Shown here: piece by piece, positions 1-13,447 of the stretch
Layout of the letters: each line of letters opens with the position of its first letter
Position numbering within the stretch: position 1 is the first letter of the stretch
NCBI GenBank assembly: GCA_022225965.2
Contig: JAKJXP020000010.1
Span: 558,001-622,000, forward strand
DNA from: Diatrype stigma
Taxonomy: Eukaryota; Ascomycota; Sordariomycetes; Xylariales; Diatrypaceae
DNA length: 64,000 nt
Direction: 5' to 3'
The notes under the pieces: model-generated
Told to the model about the DNA's origin: nothing
What the model saw: only the letters and a program-made list of their open reading frames with translations
Databases searched by the model: none
Translations under genes and position numbers: made by a program

Positions 1-461
1 AAAAGCGTAGTATGCTTTAACTATTAGAAAGGCGGTGGTAGTTTGGTAGGTGGGTAGGCAAGGTAGGTTAGGTAGGTAGGTAGATAATAGTAACATCTCC
101 TGTCTTATTTTTTCGAGCTGACTCCTTTTCTTGTCTTTTCCACCGAAAGAGAAACTACAAAAACAGAGTAATGCATCCGTCACCCAAATTTCCGCACACA
201 CCGGCCTGAAACTCCACACTTTATCTTGAGATTATTCCCTTCATGCAAATACCGGATTCTTCGTATCGTTACACTGGTCAACTAGGAGATGGGGAGGATG
301 TTAGGGGTGGTGGTGGTGGTGGTGGTAGACAACTGTGGGTTGTCAAGTTGTTGGTAAGTAGCATTAGCATGCCCCTTACATCATATAACATAGACAGACA
401 ATAACACCACCGGGATGGGGGCATGCTATCGCAAGCTGACTCAGGACTCCTCATAGGCCTC
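1..461. other. Spacer / 3' flank of the PMT2 gene
   Basis: No coding potential is visible. The stretch holds a degenerate TAGG/GGTA tandem tract at about 45-92 and a GGT trinucleotide run at about 307-328. It probably contains the 3' UTR of the gene that ends at 462 on the minus strand. Confidence 0.6.
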
Positions 462-3071
462 TTAGTCAGAGATGCGCCAGGTGTCGAACCACTTCAGGTA
501 CTTATACTGCTGGTTGCTTCCCGTCATACCCCAGCAGATAGGGATGAACAAGATGTATAGACCGATGACAACGCTGTACAGTATACCGTAGATGGTATAC
601 TGGACCACCTTCTGCTTCTCGCGCAAGACAAAGTCCACCAGGAAGCCCAAGGTCAATATGGCGAAGTACAGTGCCGGGTAGTAGTGATGCACGTAGGTAA
701 CACGAGCCATAACGACGAAGGGCAGGTAGTGGAGGAACCATCCCAGAATAGGGTAGAGCCCAGAGTAGTGGATCTGGTCAATGTCCTCTTGTGCCAGCTC
801 TCTGAACCCTCGCTGCCACCTGATGATGTACCACAAGGTCAACAAGCCCACAGCCCCGAGGGACGCGGTAGACGCCCAGTAAACGAAGGGGTTACCAAGC
901 AGGAAATACTTGACAATCTTGTCGTCCCAACCGCACATGCGAAGGCCAACATTCAGGATGGGCCATTGCCACCATTTCGAGGCAAGGTCATCTTGCTTGT
1001 CAGGATCAGGGACGAGAGCATTGTTCGAAGTCATCATGGCGACGTTCAGGTGGATGAAGTCGTGGAAGAAAGGAGACTTGTACTTTCCGGGGTCACCAGG
1101 AGGGACTGTACTAGTGGTTAGTTGCATGCCCCTTGATAGTACGGGTGGATGTTATCGACTTACGTTTCTCATTGGTGTGGCCCTCGATGTTCCAGTGGGT
1201 AAAGGTATCCCGAGGGTTGTTGCTCTTGTCGCAAGTCACCTCGATCTGCTTGAAACCCCACTGTGGCAAGTTGACATTGCCGGCGCGGAGGTAGCAGCCA
1301 AGAACCTCATGCTTCAACCGGAAGGCAGTAGTCAGGGTGCGGATCTTGCTCCTGTCGCGAGACGCAACATCATTGACCACTTCGATCTTCCAGTGATCCT
1401 TATCGTCCCCAATAGTCAGGTTGCCGTACGAAGACACTTCCTTGTGGCTCTTGGAGACAGGGGCTGGGATATCGTGGGAGTGCAGGTTTCGGCCTGTCTG
1501 CGAGTGGATCAGACGAATGACGGAGCCGTCTCCAATAAATCGTGGCTCAGCCTCTGGATCATAGTCGGCATCGTGGCGGTTGGGGTAGAACCACCACTCG
1601 TTGTTGGCATCTTTGTGGTGGTAGCATGTAACCTGTTGCTGGTTGGATCCCTCAGGATAAGCTGAGAATGGGTTAGAGAAGCTTAGCCATCAAGTCATAT
1701 TGAGGAATACATACTTTGGACGTGGCTGTGGAGAAGACCGCCGCCATAGCCCATATTCTTGATAGTCACCCTGGAACCAAATGCGACCTCAAGTGGGGAG
1801 TTGCGGCCAATCTCGCTGCCTTCCAAGTTCGCCTGGAACAGGGAGCTCATCTGAGCATCACCAGGACCACTCCTCGTCAAGATGGCGAAATGCAGGGCGA
1901 AGGAGAAGAGGTAGACCAGGAATGGGATGACGATCAGACCAACAACGCGGGCACTGAAATGGGCGGCAAGCGTCGTGTACTTCATCTTGGTGTTGCCGAA
2001 CTTGTTCCAGAGATCCTCAATGGTATAAAGACCAACCATAGCCGTGACGAACAGACCAACGAGCTTGATACTGCAGACAAATCCCAAGCTAAGACCGGTC
2101 ATGAACAGCCAGAAGAACCACTCAGGCTCGAAGCTCTCCTTCTGCATGCGGTGGAATTTGGCCCAGCAGAAGACGGTGGCAACAGTGCCGAAAAGAAGCA
2201 TCGAGTCGAGGAGGATGAAGCGACTAATGGTCGTATACGAGTTTTCGCAGAGAACCATGAGGGTGACGAACCAGACAGCAGGACGCCTCAGGTTCAGCTC
2301 CTTCGCGGTGTAATACGCAAGCGGAATGCAGAGTATTCCCCAGAAGGCGTTGAAGGCGCGCATGAAGGTGTAGTTGAGCTCCTCGGGGTAGGTCTCGCCG
2401 GACTTGAACTCGAACGTTCCATTGTATCCGGCGAGGACTCCAGAGAAGCCGACGAGGATTTTGCCGAGAGGGGGGTGGCTGCATATATCCGTCTCATCAG
2501 TTCAAGATCCCCTTGCAATGCAGCAGTAGTTTTCAATGCAGGCGAAGCTTACACATCGAAGAAGAGTTCACGCTTGATGTAATGCGAGCCGAATTTACCG
2601 AAGCTATATCGAAGTAGGGCCAGGTCAGCGGTACGAATCTAGGGAGGAGCTACGCTGGGGGTTGCACGAACTGAGCTTCCTGTTACACATGAGGTTAGCA
2701 TGAATGTGTCTAGACGAGTTCAGCACGGTTCCTACTTACGTCCCAAGTAACGATAGGGCTTAGACCAATCTTGTATAATCTCGTGAAGAAGGCGAGGGCG
2801 GTGAAGATCAGAGGGGCAATGATGAATTCCCACTCGCTAAGGACATCGAGGAACGACGGGTTCTAGAAGCAATCACATAAGTCAGATGGCCCATTGGACA
2901 ACGCAGCTTATACAGTAGGCTTGGGATGTATACCTTCTTCTGGCCATGGATCTTCTGCTCCTCGGCTTGAGGCTGTTGCGCCAGTTGCCCAGAAGCTGGC
3001 ACGTTGCGCCTACGGGCGATGTCACCAGCAGGGTCGGCGCCAGAGGCAACCGTGGCCTTGGTATCGGCCAT
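462..3071 (-). CDS. pmt2: Dolichyl-phosphate-mannose--protein mannosyltransferase, PMT2 type
   Basis: ER-membrane enzyme that transfers mannose from dolichyl phosphate to Ser/Thr of secretory proteins, usually as a Pmt1-Pmt2 heterodimer. Seven exons: 3071-2934, 2862-2740, 2679-2672, 2603-2553, 2478-1715, 1661-1164, 1105-462. The frame closes to 741 aa, normal for the family. The catalytic acidic pair lies at D87-E88 in TWDEAHFGKF, followed by the FDVHPPLGK loop. A multi-spanning N-terminal half covers residues 50-350. MIR repeats follow in exon 6 (about 362-527; GDGSVIRLIHSQTGRNLHSH), and exon 7 carries a C-terminal block of membrane segments. The FEFKSGETYPEE stretch and overall resemblance point to the PMT2 rather than the PMT1 or PMT4 subfamily. 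Exon 3 is only 8 nt but is needed to rebuild EAHF. The start codon is the only sensible one in exon 1, which encodes a hydrophilic cytosolic tail. Family certain, subfamily likely. Confidence 0.95.
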
Positions 3072-5075
3072 GATTGTTGTCCTTGGATGCCGAGCAGGCT
3101 GGACGGGGGAGGAGTTAAGGAAAAGATATAGTTTCCAACCGTATGGGCTGATGTAAAGGGGGAAAGAGTGTGAGAACTAGATAAGGCCAGACAGAAGGAG
3201 AGAAAAAAAGAATCCCGGGCGTAAGGTTAAAAAAGACGACACACGAGATCAAACCATCTCTGGGGTGCAGAGAGGGGGCTGAATAATAATAAAAAAAGAA
3301 ATAGGAAGAAAGATTCAAGGACGAAGGATACACGAGAAAATCGATCAACCACTCAAAGAATGATGAGGGATGAAGTAGAAGGGAGGGAGAAGTTCGAGTT
3401 CGTGTATTGTACACGCACCACTAACCACTAACCACTAACCAATCCAAACCAATACCTAAGGTAACCACTACTGCACTGTCCGATATCTAAAATTTTGGTG
3501 TAGTATCCGTATCAGGTGTCAGCGTACCTAAGGGCTATGGGCTATGGGATATGGCCTACCAACTAGCAGGTACATACATACCTGGTCGTTAATGGGATGG
3601 CCAATGCTGCGCTGTACACGCCCATGCATCCCCGTCAAAGCCGTAATCACACCCTGCAAGCTGCAGTCGTCTCCCTGTTTCCCAAGGCCCTGCGCCCTCC
3701 TCAGCTACCCGCGAGCGTGTTGAGATCCACCGTGAAGAGCTCTAAAGAGCTTCTGGGCCTGGCGCTATCCTCTTCTGTCTTTAGCACCGCCTGTTCCCCT
3801 AGTGCTCGTACCTCCCAGCAAGAAGGTTTTCCCTTAGTCGGATTTCGGCAATCTGGCCTCTCAGCCCTGAGCACTGAGGCCTGAGGTCTGAGGCCCGAGG
3901 GACCGAAGTACCTCGAGTAGGGTAGGTGTATATATTTAGGTACAGCTTTATTAGGTATATTACTGAACTACTGGATGCATTGGATGTGAAGAACGACCTG
4001 GACGCCCCCTACGCGTTGCAGATGATGTCGCTTCGCAACACAAGATTTGTTTCGTTTCATGTGAATCAGCGTCAAGTTGATATTTACTCAACCTACGAAG
4101 TACGTAGGTATGGATATATAAATGCCTAATGCTCTCAAACATCAGGTAACTCAAATGGCGAACTACGTAAACCTGTGCATATTCACGTATTGCATCTTGT
4201 GATTTCCAGGTTACCAGACGCAAGATGCTCCATGTCATAAACATTGTTCGAAGCTTCCAAGGTTGTTCCTATACGTACATTTCGCATCGTCTCATTACCA
4301 CATACTCACTTACCCCTATCTCTTCTTTACGCCACCACAGGTACACTACATATGCACATGCCTAGGGTACCCAGGCACATTCTTCTCGTATGCGTATGAG
4401 GTAATAAGACTTATATATGTAGCCTTGGAGCTGTTTTCAAGGTGTATTGACATAACTACAACGCTGCGCATCCATTCATCCCCCTCCCTCGCTCTGCCTC
4501 CTTAACCCCAAATCTCAATATATATATAAACAACCACGATATGATGCTAGCTAGATAGGTTACCTGCTGCAGAAGACGCATTATCCACCATCAGTCTCTG
4601 AAAGGTCGACCGGTTTGGTCCATCCAAAAAACAACAACAATGATGATGACGAGATGTACACAAACAAGGGTAGGACTAGACTTGTCCTCGAGATACAGTC
4701 TAACGATAAAGCCTCAACTCACTTCTTCACTCCTCCCCCTGCTCGCCTCCTTTGTCTTCAATCCCCATCCTCCCCCTTCTCCTCCCCCTATTCTCAGCAA
4801 CCAGTTACCACGCTGGTAGATTGCTTCGAGCCAACGTGCTGTGCTATCCAGGATCCAATGTGCAATGAAGAAGAAGAAGAAGAAGAAGAAGAAATAGAAG
4901 ACAGGATATGACAAGAAAAAAGAGAAAGGAACCGTAGATGCTCGCCGCCCACAAAGCAGCAATGTGCTGCTGCTGTCTATGTGATTCAAGTTCTAATCCC
5001 AACCCGGAATTCGATCGAAAGAGCAAAGCGTTACGCCTCATGAATGCGCCTTCCCCGTTACTACGTATAATGCTG
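3072..5075. other. Spacer between PMT2 promoter side and the MFS gene end
   Basis: No gene is recognised. The first 350 bases should hold the PMT2 leader and promoter. The rest has short open frames of atypical composition, TACCTA-type steps, one copy of an 11-bp dispersed motif (4255-4265) and a GAA run. The part next to 5075 is probably the 3' UTR of the transporter gene. Confidence 0.6.
4867..4893. repeat. (GAA)n microsatellite
   Basis: About nine tandem GAA units in the 3' flank of the minus-strand transporter gene (a TTC run in the transcript direction). It creates artificial poly-Glu or poly-Phe open frames. Confidence 0.9.
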
Positions 5076-7597
5076 CTACTGTTCGTCTCGCTGGTCTAGC
5101 GGCGCATATCTCGCTCTAGCCGGGCTGCTGCTGTTGCCCCGGGCCTGCCCGACCATTCTAGTGAGCCACTCGCCTACCCGCCCGCGCGAGTCCCGGCTTT
5201 CTGACCGGTACTGTGGCCTCCCGTCGACCATATGGACAGTAGGGGGGTCGATATCCATGACAGGGACGTTGGGATCCGATGTACCTCGGCCACGGAGGTC
5301 AAGGGAGGGAACGGGAGAACCTGCCCTAACCATAGAGCCTGTTTCCGATCGCACGCCAGGCGTCCCCATCGCCGTGCTGGCGTCTCCAAAAAGCGAATCC
5401 ATATCCTCTAGTCTGACACCGCAAGTCTCGGGGTATACAAAGTACACTGCCAAACATTAGCTATGCCCGCAATGGCCTCGCAACAGTCTGCACACTTACC
5501 GACAACAAAACTGATTACACAGAAGAATGCATGTAGTAGATACAGACGCCATTTTATCCACTCTTGTAGGATCGGCGTCATTTCTCCTACTAGCCAGTTG
5601 AAGGCCCAATTGGACGCTGTGGACAAACTGGCTCCCTTGGACCGGATGCTCAAAGGCAGGATTTCTGGTGGGTATAGCCAGGGGATAGGGCCCCACGAAT
5701 ATCCAAAGGCGGCATTATAGATCATCACGAATATTACCACCATCGTCTTGCTGGATTCCACGTTTAGGTAAAGGAAGTAGGACACCATGGATAGAGATAT
5801 TGCCATCAAGACAGCACCGCTGAGCAATATAAATCGCCGTCCCCATCGATCCACGATATACCAAGGGGGTATGGTCGAGAGAAAATAAGTAATGCCGTTG
5901 ATGCCCGTCATCATAACCGCGTCGTGCCCTATCCAACCGGCCGACTCGAATACATAAGGCGCGTAGTAGGAGATAACGTTGATGCCGTTCAGCTGCGCTA
6001 GGGCCTGCGCAGACATGGCGATGAAGACACGGGTCTTATAGCGACGGAACATCTCCGAGTAGCTCCTCTCGCCCTCCATGCGCGTTAGCAGGACGTTCAT
6101 CTTGATTTCGCGGTATTCTTCCCGGGCCTTGGAGTTGTGTATATCGCCATTTCCGTAGAGGTTAGCAATGACTACAATGCCTTCTTCGTCGTGATCGTTG
6201 TCGAGAAGCCATCTGCACATGAAGGTTAGCAAGAATGCCCCACCTGTGACGCCTCTGAACCGGCAAGTTGGATGCTGTACCTGGGCGATTCGACTATGAT
6301 CAAGCTGCCAAACCCCAGCAAACCACCCATGACGCACTGCATCAGAAGCGGGATGCGCCATGACCAGTCGCTCTCGATATATCCACAAAAGTAGTCCACC
6401 CAGACCGATGTCGCATAGCCAATGATGTTCCCAGAAAACTCGATGCAGGCCAGCTGGCCTCGGTTGTGTGGAGGGGAGATTTCTGACTGATACACAGGCA
6501 CGATGGTCGATAAGGAGCCTACGCCCAGACCGGCGATGATCCTGCCTAGCATCATCATGGGCATGTTGGCGGCAAAGGACTGCAGCGCTCCGCCAATGAA
6601 GAAGATGATGGATCCGTAGAGGATGGTCCTCCGTCGGCCGATGATATCCCCTATCCTGCCTACGGCGAGCGAAGAGATGAGGGCCCCAATCTCGAGGATA
6701 GCGACCATAGTACCGATCTCAGCCTTGGAAGGGTTGTGGAACGTGTTCCGGAAGTACGGGCCCCTAGCCTACTGTTAGTAACTGTATACGGGGTGTCATA
6801 CGGTTGTTTTTGGCGGTGGATATCGTACGTGATGATGCCCGACATAACACCCTGATCATATCCGAAGAGGAAAACACCTAGTGATACAAAGACAGTCGTG
6901 AAGTAGCTGCCGCACAGTCAGTTGATAGTTCCTCGGAGCCTACGTATGGGGCGGGGGGAGGTCGCCGTAGACGTACAGGAGGAGCTTACTGCCCCCGGAG
7001 CCCGGCATGGTGGCGGTTATCAGGCGTTGAAACCTGGAATTGCGGCCGGGAGGAACGTCGGGAATCTGAATAGCTTCTTTATTAACGACGCCAGCGTGAG
7101 CTCGGGAATGCTGCCAGTCGTGATCCAAGACGGAGCTTTCGAACTGGACGCGTTTGGGCTTCGACTTGCTGGGGTGACGCTTATGGATTCCAGTAAGCAG
7201 GCGGTCGTCGTCTCTCACGGAGGTGTCGGCAAGCCTGATCCGCAAGGGATCCTCGGCATCTGCCAACTGCTCGGCGATGTCACCGGTGTCGGTCCAGGAT
7301 AGATCGGAGTCGGACCCGGCAGAATCGGAGGAGTGTCTGTCGTGGGCGGGCGGCGGACGGTGGTGCCGGTGGTCGGCCAGCAGTGACGTCGATTGTTGGT
7401 CTGGGTCGGATCGGCTACGGAGGGATCGCAGAGGAATATTCGATGGGAGACGGCTTGAGGTATGCGGAGGAATCTTGGAAACGTTGGGGCTGTGAAGCAG
7501 CAGCACCCTTCTGCAATGGCAAAGAGAAGGTGGGATTGGAAGGGGAGATGGGGGTAGAGAGGTACTTAGAGGCCGTCAATAAGGGTGGAGTGAGCAT
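5076..7597 (-). CDS. MFS sugar transporter (hexose-type) with extended N-terminal tail
   Basis: Twelve-helix sugar porter of the plasma membrane; the substrate is not predictable. Core exons: 6906-6829, 6763-6281, 6212-5500, 5446-5076, preceded by an exon ending at 6977. Seen in order: LFGYDQGVMSGIITGPYF in helix 1, GRIGDIIGRRRT in loop 2-3, PVYQSEISPPHNRG, ESPRWLLDNDHDEEG at a splice junction, AQLNGINVISYYAP in helix 7, and PETCGVRLEDMDSLFG after helix 12, then a Ser/Gly/Arg-rich tail of about 100 residues. The exon ending at 6977 stays open back to 7510 and encodes an acidic, Ser-rich tail with DTGDIAEQLADAEDPL. It has no ATG except at 7008 (GCCACC context). A pyrimidine-rich acceptor at 7511 and a 32-nt exon 7597-7566 with an ATG join it in frame, giving 736 aa. 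If that exon is wrong, the protein starts at 7008 and is shorter. Core certain, 5' end moderate. Confidence 0.88.
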
Positions 7598-8094
7598 AAG
7601 GAAGGTATGAGGTATGCAGCTCAGGTATGTAGCATGTAGCATGTAGCATGTAATAGCATGTAATGCCTAGCATGTAGGCATGCAGTTAGGTATGCAGTAG
7701 GGAGACTGTAGGCAGACTGTAAGGTTTGGACTAAGCACGGATACCGGTAGCTCTAACTATCGACTAGCCAGAATTGTTAGAAAACAACCATTGACCATCA
7801 ACCTTCAAAGACCATCAGAGCATCGATTGGAGGATCGGGCTTCTCGGGTGGGTAGTGGGCACTTGGACTGGCAAGGACTGGTATGGATGGGAAGAGGGTG
7901 TCACTCGGACCAACTGGTAGACTGATGACAAGTGTGACTTCTGAGGTTCAGGTTGTTGACGAACGGCGGTTGTGTTTTGGGCTCTGGTACGAAGTAGGTA
8001 ACTTTTTGTTCCCTGCAGGCTTTCCTCAGGTGGACGTGCTTGGTGCCAGAGGTACGTACAGGCCATGCTGACGACTGATTGACTGGGTTAGGTA

Positions 8095-8124
8095 GGCTGG
8101 CTGGCTGGCTGGCTGGCTGGCTGG
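8095..8124. repeat. (GGCT)n microsatellite
   Basis: About seven tandem GGCT units. A shorter GGCT run recurs at about 50181-50198. Confidence 0.9.
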
Positions 8125-10644
8125 GCTGCAATGCGCAGGCGCGCAGGCACACAGGCACGCAGGCTGGTAGGCCGGCAAGTTGTTCCCTCTGCACTACCCA
8201 TGCATGTTGTGTACCAAATAGTATAATTCGGCGTGGATCACCAGAGTAAACGGTCTGCATCGACATTCGCTCGTTGCCGTCGCACCATATAATACGGTGA
8301 TCCAGGAACTACATCATAGCGATGTAGGTAGTGCTACCCATCTGCTTACTACGTAGAGACTATGTATTCGATAATGATATATGTGTTCGATATATCAATC
8401 AACTGCTTTTGAGAGGAGAAATACCAGACCAGCCTTAATGCAACATACCTACCTATAAGTAATCAGTCAGTCGTGTAACTCCGTAAGGTGTAAGGCTCAC
8501 ATCACAAGCAACTCTTGTGTAGCAGCTCGGTCTTACTTTGTACCCTCCTCAAAGTCTGGCGGGTCTTTAGCAACATTCTGTCTCTCCATGAAACGACCTT
8601 CCGCCTTCTGTCTTATACGCTGTCCTAGTGCCGATATCTAGCATGCAATGCACATCAATCTACGATATAGTCTATAGATCAACATCTCCTCGGCTTTCGC
8701 GGTAATTGTAAACCGGCCTGCAGTCATTCAATCAACCAGTTAACAATCAGAAAACATATATTTGTTCAAACTGGTGGCTGGATGCTCGACTTTATCTGTT
8801 CCAGCCTACGTAGATAGGTAGGTCAGATGTCAGATAGATCTATACGGCCGAAAATGTAAGACTCCAGAGCTTCTTAACAGAATATCTGCTAGAAGTTGAT
8901 TTATGTCTACTATATCCAATACCGTTATTCATTTAAAAGGCAACCTTTGAATTATTACCTGCCCCCAAATTTTTCACTGTTACTTTGATGTTTCTTGAGT
9001 CGAAGTTGCACTCAATTCCAAGATGAACCCCTAGATGTAACGGACCCCCACACGATAGCGTCATAATGCATACCTACTGCTATCGAAATGGATGTCATCT
9101 AGGTATGGTGGTGGCATAGTAAACCTGCAGGCTAGCTACATAGATGCAGTAGTACCGGAATCCTCCTACATTTGATCTGAATAGATTTACGGTTGGTTTA
9201 TTATAGATGGTATCCCCAGACCCGGCACGAAAGTGGCATATATTCAACTAAAATAATGGCTATGGACTAGGGATTGGGCAACCTAATAATCTTGATATAC
9301 CCGACATATGCCATTTCCAACTAACCTACATAGTGAAAAGCTTACTGGTTTACTCTTTAACTTAAACTTGCCCAATGACATCTACAGCTAACGTAAACAT
9401 ATTGCGTAGCTTCCAAGGTTGTTACCGACATCATTTTGTCTCTCTCAAACGGTCGTCCAAAACGGATTTCAACCTGCGGCTTGCCCAGAGCCATTAGCTA
9501 GCTTGGCACACCCCTCCAAATGGAGGTTGTGGGGGAGTCACTTGACCAACAAGTCTACCCGTGTTGGCTCTGATGTTCTCGTCGATCTACCGTCTTTTCG
9601 GCTCGCTAGGCAGGTCTGGCAGGTATAATGGTATAACAAGACCTCGACTGGACGTGCTGGATCGATAAAGAGATCTCGAGTGGACACGGAGGCGATCATA
9701 GACCAGTTCCGTCCTGGAGCTGTCGAGGTGTTGCTGGGGTTTTCAGGGTTCGGGGAGACCCACGATAACATCATATGGCATGAACAGCGTCTCTAGTGGC
9801 TGCCTGGGCGGTCAACCGAGTTCATATATAAGGCGATTGGTAATATGGTCGTATCAGTTCCCCGCAAAGTCTGGGGGCCCGACACCTCGGGGCATGGTGC
9901 CGATGAACGGGGAAGCTGGATCACGAGGTGTGTTTCCCCATCCGAACTGGGACGCCGTTTGTGCACTCCAACAGCCTAGGCACATGAAGTATGCAGTCAA
10001 CAATGTCTGGGCTTGTACATGTTCATGTATCTATTTCAAGCCTTGTATGATCATCTGAGCCCTGGAGGCTGAGATTGTATGCTACTTCCAACATCGGCTA
10101 GGCATATATACCATGACATTCCTCGTGGGACTCTCTTGTGATGACCAAAAGCTCGCTAGACCGTCAGCCTCGGAGCATTGAAATCCATCCCGAAGCCTAG
10201 CAGCGTGTCTGCTGCTACTGGATAACCTCCACGTGCGTCGAACGACCGCATAGAAGGATCGTGTATAACACACCGCAAAGAACAGAAGGTCACCTATCCA
10301 CCTAGCTAGAGCTACAGTCTAGTTTGGTGAACACCTTGAGATGTCCGTATTACGAGGATGCTCAGAACGACCGACCTCTGAGCAAACACAAATTCGGTAC
10401 TGTTAGCATACTCTACTTATGCTGAGGGGAGAGGCACGGCAATCTCTAGAGCAGTGTCGGCGCCTCACAGACGCACCTCTCCCGTTATACCTAGTCAAAT
10501 GACCTACTTGGATTTCTTCTTTGGGGTGATACTGAAATACACAATGCGGTAACACGCGTTACATTATTTCAAAATGTTCATATAGTCACGGCTTGACAAC
10601 AAAGGCGAGACACCAGGGCTATTCGGGCCAAGTGTTTAAGTGTT

Positions 10645-10676
10645 TACCTACCTACCTACCTACCTACCTACCTACC
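10645..10676. repeat. (TACC)n microsatellite
   Basis: Eight tandem TACC units, the longest pure run of the TACC/TAGG step that is scattered through most spacers of this window. Confidence 0.9.
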
Positions 10677-11458
10677 TTATATAACGAAGCTGAGGTCAAA
10701 GCCCTGATCGTAGGCCCAAATACTTCTTCTAACATTCGATGCACTTCCAGTTTCGGTGCCCCGCCGCACCTTTCACGGCATGACTGAAGATGTTGGACAA
10801 GCGCGCAGTATGGAAGATAGGTCTGCGACTCTGCGGCACCTAGCTGAGGCAGCCCACCCCCATGCGCCACGACAGCGGGCGTTGGCGGCTCAGCCGCAAG
10901 TGGAAGAGCTCCCCTCTCCAACCCAACATGCACTCACTTGGGTGTGCAGGCGCACGCTGGGACTTGCGTAGCAGAGTGGCTACCATCCTGCATACAATAA
11001 TGCCTCGCGACCGTTGTTGGCCTTGCGAAAGCAGGCGACGGTGACTGACAGTCAGCAAGACAGCCAGAGCCAGCAATTGACTCCGGTAACAACAGGATGC
11101 ATTACGGGTATTTATGGTCACCACTATAGCGCCGGGCGATACCGCCCTTCGAGGGAGTAATAGCCCTTAGATGAGCCGAGGCGATGATATAACCACTTAC
11201 ACAATACCAAGTAGTGATCGAGGCTGTCCCTCGATTCCCTTACAATGGCCGATCCCACCGCCACAATGGATGAATGGTCGAAGGCTTGAAACCTGTATTC
11301 GAACGACCAGTCAGCCAGTCGGTCAATGATCATCCCCCGCCAAACCTGCGCTGCTGCCCGCCACTTTGTAGACTCCCAATCGACCCAGCGATCAGAAGCG
11401 CGCGGCCCCCATCAGGACCGAAGCAGCGCGAAAAGGCCAATGCCGCCGCATCGCATCA

Positions 11459-11486
11459 CCAGTGCCAGTGCCAGTGCCAGTGCCAG
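11459..11486. repeat. (CCAGTG)n hexamer repeat
   Basis: Between four and five tandem CCAGTG hexamers. It resembles the CCAATG hexamer array at 61352-61381. Confidence 0.9.
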
Positions 11487-13447
11487 GGAAGCAAGCGCTT
11501 CAAGAAAGCCGGGGATGGGCAAGCATGATCTACGGATGTATGATCTACCTGATGTGAAAACAATTGCAAGGTGCAATTGAAACAAACTGGGTGACAGGGA
11601 CGGAGTTTTGACTACATCGAGACAGCCTCGGCGGGGCGGTTCTAACCAGAAACTTCCAGGTTGAGACGTAATCTGCGAATTCGGGACGCCGGCAGACAGG
11701 CGGGCAGGCATAGTCAGTTTATACTGGTCGAGTCCTCCTTACTTGTCTCTATGGACGAGAATCCATCCAACCGTTGGTCTAGTCGGATAAATGTCAAACT
11801 TCGCTGGTCATTATCTATTGCTATTGCTATTGTCCTGGAGGTTCCGAGTCGAATCATCACCATTTACAAATACCTGCACGTAGGGAGTAGGATGGAACCT
11901 GAGAAGCACTGTAAGGTGAAGGTGTGTGTCTGGACCGACACTACAGATAGCGGTGGGTAGCTGACTAGGCTGCCTAGGAGATATGTTAGCGGTTAGTTAG
12001 CTAGTGGTAGTCTATTTAGCGGTTCTTCCTAGCGTTTTGTGTGCAATCCGGCCCAAGCTTTTCATTAGTTTAAGACACTCGACCAGATCAACACGAAAAT
12101 CCCGAGATCCAACCTTGGAAATATACGACATACACACTCGTAGCTGCTTGGATCCCTTCGTCGTGAGACGAGATAACACTGGACGTGTGCACATGTGTGT
12201 TGTAGCCTGTAGGTAAGGATAGAAGGAAGAAATGAACCGAGAATGTAAGGAGTAGGTACCTAGTCTTAGGTCGCCTATATAGTTTTAGCTAGCTAAGTGC
12301 CCTGGCGGCATGCCATATTCCGCCGTCTTGCTGAACTTCCAAGGTTCCAAGAAATCCCAAGACATCCCATCCCAGTACAGCCCAGGAAGCACCTCCCAAT
12401 TCACGCTTTCAGGAACGAGGATGGCCCCACATGGTTTCATCCAATCACCGTCCCAATAGGCCACTAAACCAACCTGCTATGAACCAAATATGAACCAAAT
12501 ATGCGCGAATGTGAACCAAAAGAGGAATCGGGATCACTGTAATATTAGCCCACACAGGGCCACACCACCCCCGATGCGCCCCGATGAAGCAATCACACAT
12601 CCTATTAGCAATCTGCGGACCTGCCAAGTGCCTGCAGCGCAGCCCGCAGCCCGCAGTCGATCCAGTCCAGCGATCTGAACTTCTCCCTGCTTCTTCCCTT
12701 TTCCTGCTTTTTACCTCCGATAGCCACCAAGCAGCAATTCAATCACTCCAATTCACACAGCTTCGGCCGGCATAGGCAGTCCACATACGAGGTGTCCCGG
12801 ACAGGGCATCTTCAGACCAGAAACACTCACTTTCAGAATTGACTAGGAAAGAGTGTGTGAGCGAAGGGACGAGTGACGAGGGCGGAAAAGAGGAACCTGA
12901 AGGCACCTAAAGGCACCACCTAAAGACTTGGAACCCTCTCACGAACACGAACACGCACACACAGACACGCAGCCAACGCCCCGGTTTTCCCATCCGAAGC
13001 TGCAGCCTCAGCACAAACACTCGGGTCGACAGCGAATTGATCTATCCACACGAGCTGTGCCACGAGTCAAAGCTGCTTGCAACTTCAGCATCGGCATCAT
13101 TGGCATCACCGGACTCAGTGGGCATCATTTGCATTCCAGTTGCAGCTGCATTTGCGATACCAACCCCCTCCGTCTACGATTTGGCATTCGGCAATGAAAA
13201 TCAATTGATCCGGGTCAACCAATACCTTTCTCACCCTGCGAAGTACCTGCCGAGGTGTCCCGCCTACGCAGCCCCGATCCAACCATTCGCATTCGCCCGG
13301 ACAAATTTTGCAGAAGTGCAAAGACAGTTGTTGCGTCCCAAGCAGGACACGCCAGCTGTGGCCGCGCTTCTCCGTTCGTCAGCGCTCGGTCGGCGTCAAC
13401 ATCGCAACATCGCAACCTTGGGCGCATTGCGTCGTCAATCCGGTCAA

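Larger units (their letters stand above)
7598..13447. other. Gene-free spacer of almost 6 kb
   Basis: No gene is recognised on either strand; open frames are short and of non-coding composition. It contains GGCT, CCTA and CCAGTG microsatellites, a block of tandem GTAGCAT steps near 7625-7665, and three copies of the dispersed 11-bp motif (9411-9421, 12110-12120 inverted, 12337-12346 imperfect). The last roughly 600 bases are probably promoter and leader of the Chs7-like gene. Confidence 0.6.

Noticed and set aside
45..92. Telomere-like TTAGG repeats
   Set aside because: The units are TAGG/GGTA and irregular, not TTAGGG, and an ordinary housekeeping gene follows directly.
1716..2582. Plus-strand frame of 288 codons over PMT2
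   Set aside because: It covers both exon and intron of a clear minus-strand gene and has no recognisable domain.
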